From a bacterium (lineage in GTDB: Bacteria > UBA8248): a stretch of 41,171 nt of DNA. Under the pieces are notes generated by a model. It made no database searches. It saw only the letters and a list, made by a program, of their open reading frames with translations, and had not been told where the DNA came from. Shown one piece after another: positions 40,583 through 41,171 of the stretch. The stretch's first letter is position 1. The number at the start of each line of letters is the position of its first letter. A program made the translations under genes and the position numbers. Location of the stretch: contig JAJDYR010000028.1 in NCBI GenBank assembly GCA_022825065.1, forward strand, positions 1 through 41,171. The letters are read 5' to 3'.

Positions 40583-41171
40583 ATATCAATTACTTACGAC
40601 CTGTTATTGAAGCAACGCTCGATGTCCGATCCTCCCGGGAAAACCCTCGTTCCATCAGGCCCTCGCGTCCATGCAAAGCGCGCCCGGGGGAATTTCATCT
40701 CCGCTGGTCCGCGCATTTGCCGTCATCGAACCGCTCGCGGACCGTGGCAGTATTCCCGTGCGCCGCGACCCGGCTGCGCCATTTCCCAATAAAACAATTT
40801 ACCGTTTATTTCTCGAAAAACATCGGGAATTTATCTGATTTTATCGAAATTTAGAGACATCAAGCAATGTCCAACGGTCGAAGAATTCTCATAATCAGCT
40901 GAAATCATTCGGGATAGACGGTTTTTCCAGTCTCCTCCAGAACCCCTCTTGCGCAACATGTAATCAAGCCGAAAGCGGACTCATTACAACTCCGGTGCAT
41001 CACGGCGGGCGCGTGTCCGTGAACGATGGTAGTAAGCGTTTATCCAAGCCGTGATGGTGGCGCCTTGAAGCAGTAGTTCGGGCCGGGATGGGGGATGATT
41101 TTACCGGTTGAGGACTTGCTTCCAGTTTCTGCGCAAGGGTCGTAGCCAGATGTCCTTTTTCGGTTGGGCTC
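40583..41171. other. Gene-free right end of the window
   Basis: I see no convincing gene in these 589 bases. The first part is AT-rich near 40790-40870 and includes the second copy of the 50-bp dispersed element. On the minus strand from 41169 to about 40980 two short stretches read like protein (WLRPLRRNWKQVLNR, stop, then TITAWINAYYHRSRTRARRD), but a stop separates them. It could be the remnant of a decayed gene or chance. Confidence 0.4.
40801..40850 (-). repeat. AT-rich 50-bp dispersed element, copy 2
   Basis: Read on the minus strand it begins ATTTCGATAAAATCAGATAA and matches about 41 of 50 bases of the element at 26398-26447. It lies in the gene-free right end, about 220 bp beyond the ketopantoate-reductase-family gene. 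Confidence 0.6.

Noticed and set aside
40607..40792. A 61-codon plus-strand frame after the ketopantoate-reductase-family gene
   Set aside because: Composition is Arg/Pro-rich, with no ribosome site and no recognisable feature.
40980..41169. Minus-strand stretches resembling the end of a transposase or similar protein
   Set aside because: A stop codon divides them, each is under 45 codons, and no named family can be assigned by eye. Sequence beyond the window would be needed.

Overview
The window is about 41 kb from a Gram-negative-like bacterial chromosome. Lipoprotein, signal-peptide and periplasmic-type proteins (an AttH-like secreted protein, an LTXXQ/Spy-like protein, a lipobox protein, a LolE-like permease) point to an outer membrane. 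Most of it is GC-rich (about 65% in a line counted by hand). The stretch from about 29.9 to 38.7 kb is lower (47-50% in two lines counted). Gene content is metabolic and catabolic: 2-oxoacid:ferredoxin oxidoreductase, a molybdopterin oxidoreductase, amidohydrolase, cyclase, RraA-like, SDR and beta-hydroxyacid dehydrogenases. This suits an environmental heterotroph, but I cannot name a phylum. There are no rRNA genes, no tRNA I can support, no CRISPR array and no complete IS element.

Layout, left to right. 0-6.4 kb: the 3' end of an unknown gene, an M24 peptidase (-), an HD-domain protein (+), korA-korB with a clear promoter and terminator, and an LmbE/Mca-like deacetylase. 6.4-12.7 kb: a VOC protein (-), then an ABC exporter cluster (ATPase, 864-aa double permease, AttH-like lipocalin protein), then a 3-hydroxyisobutyrate dehydrogenase-like enzyme. 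12.7-19.4 kb: a four-domain rhodanese, a TM2 protein overlapping an LTXXQ-like periplasmic protein, a small orphan, an RraA-like protein, a membrane-anchored heptad-repeat peptide, a cyclase-family enzyme and a secreted MBL-fold protein with an altered metal site. 19.8-28 kb: a cytosolic molybdopterin oxidoreductase divergent from an amidohydrolase, a TauE/SafE permease, an SDR, a small lipoprotein and moaB. 28.2-31.5 kb: a tightly packed run coaD, aminotransferase, 73-aa membrane peptide, 465-aa orphan. 31.5-38.7 kb: an OPA-like MFS transporter, tyrS, an SDR, then a MoxR-type AAA+ ATPase three bases upstream of a 657-aa protein of unknown function, and a 111-aa orphan. 38.7-40.6 kb: an AllH/DUF2877 protein with a ketopantoate-reductase-family protein. 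The last 589 bp have no supported gene.

Nearly every long gene-free gap in the GC-rich part is filled by one family of non-autonomous repeats. Their ends carry inverted TGTTGAAAAAG-type motifs. Most copies enclose a C-tract/G-tract double hairpin, while others carry unrelated palindromes. They sit inside an apparent operon (7.76-8.05 kb), supply the stop codons of at least two proteins, and host a second palindromic repeat inside one copy.

The best candidates for something undescribed are this repeat family, the MoxR plus 657-aa protein pair at 35.2-38.2 kb, and the orphans at 17.2, 29.9-31.5 and 38.3 kb. All function calls come from reading motifs by eye; no database search was possible.
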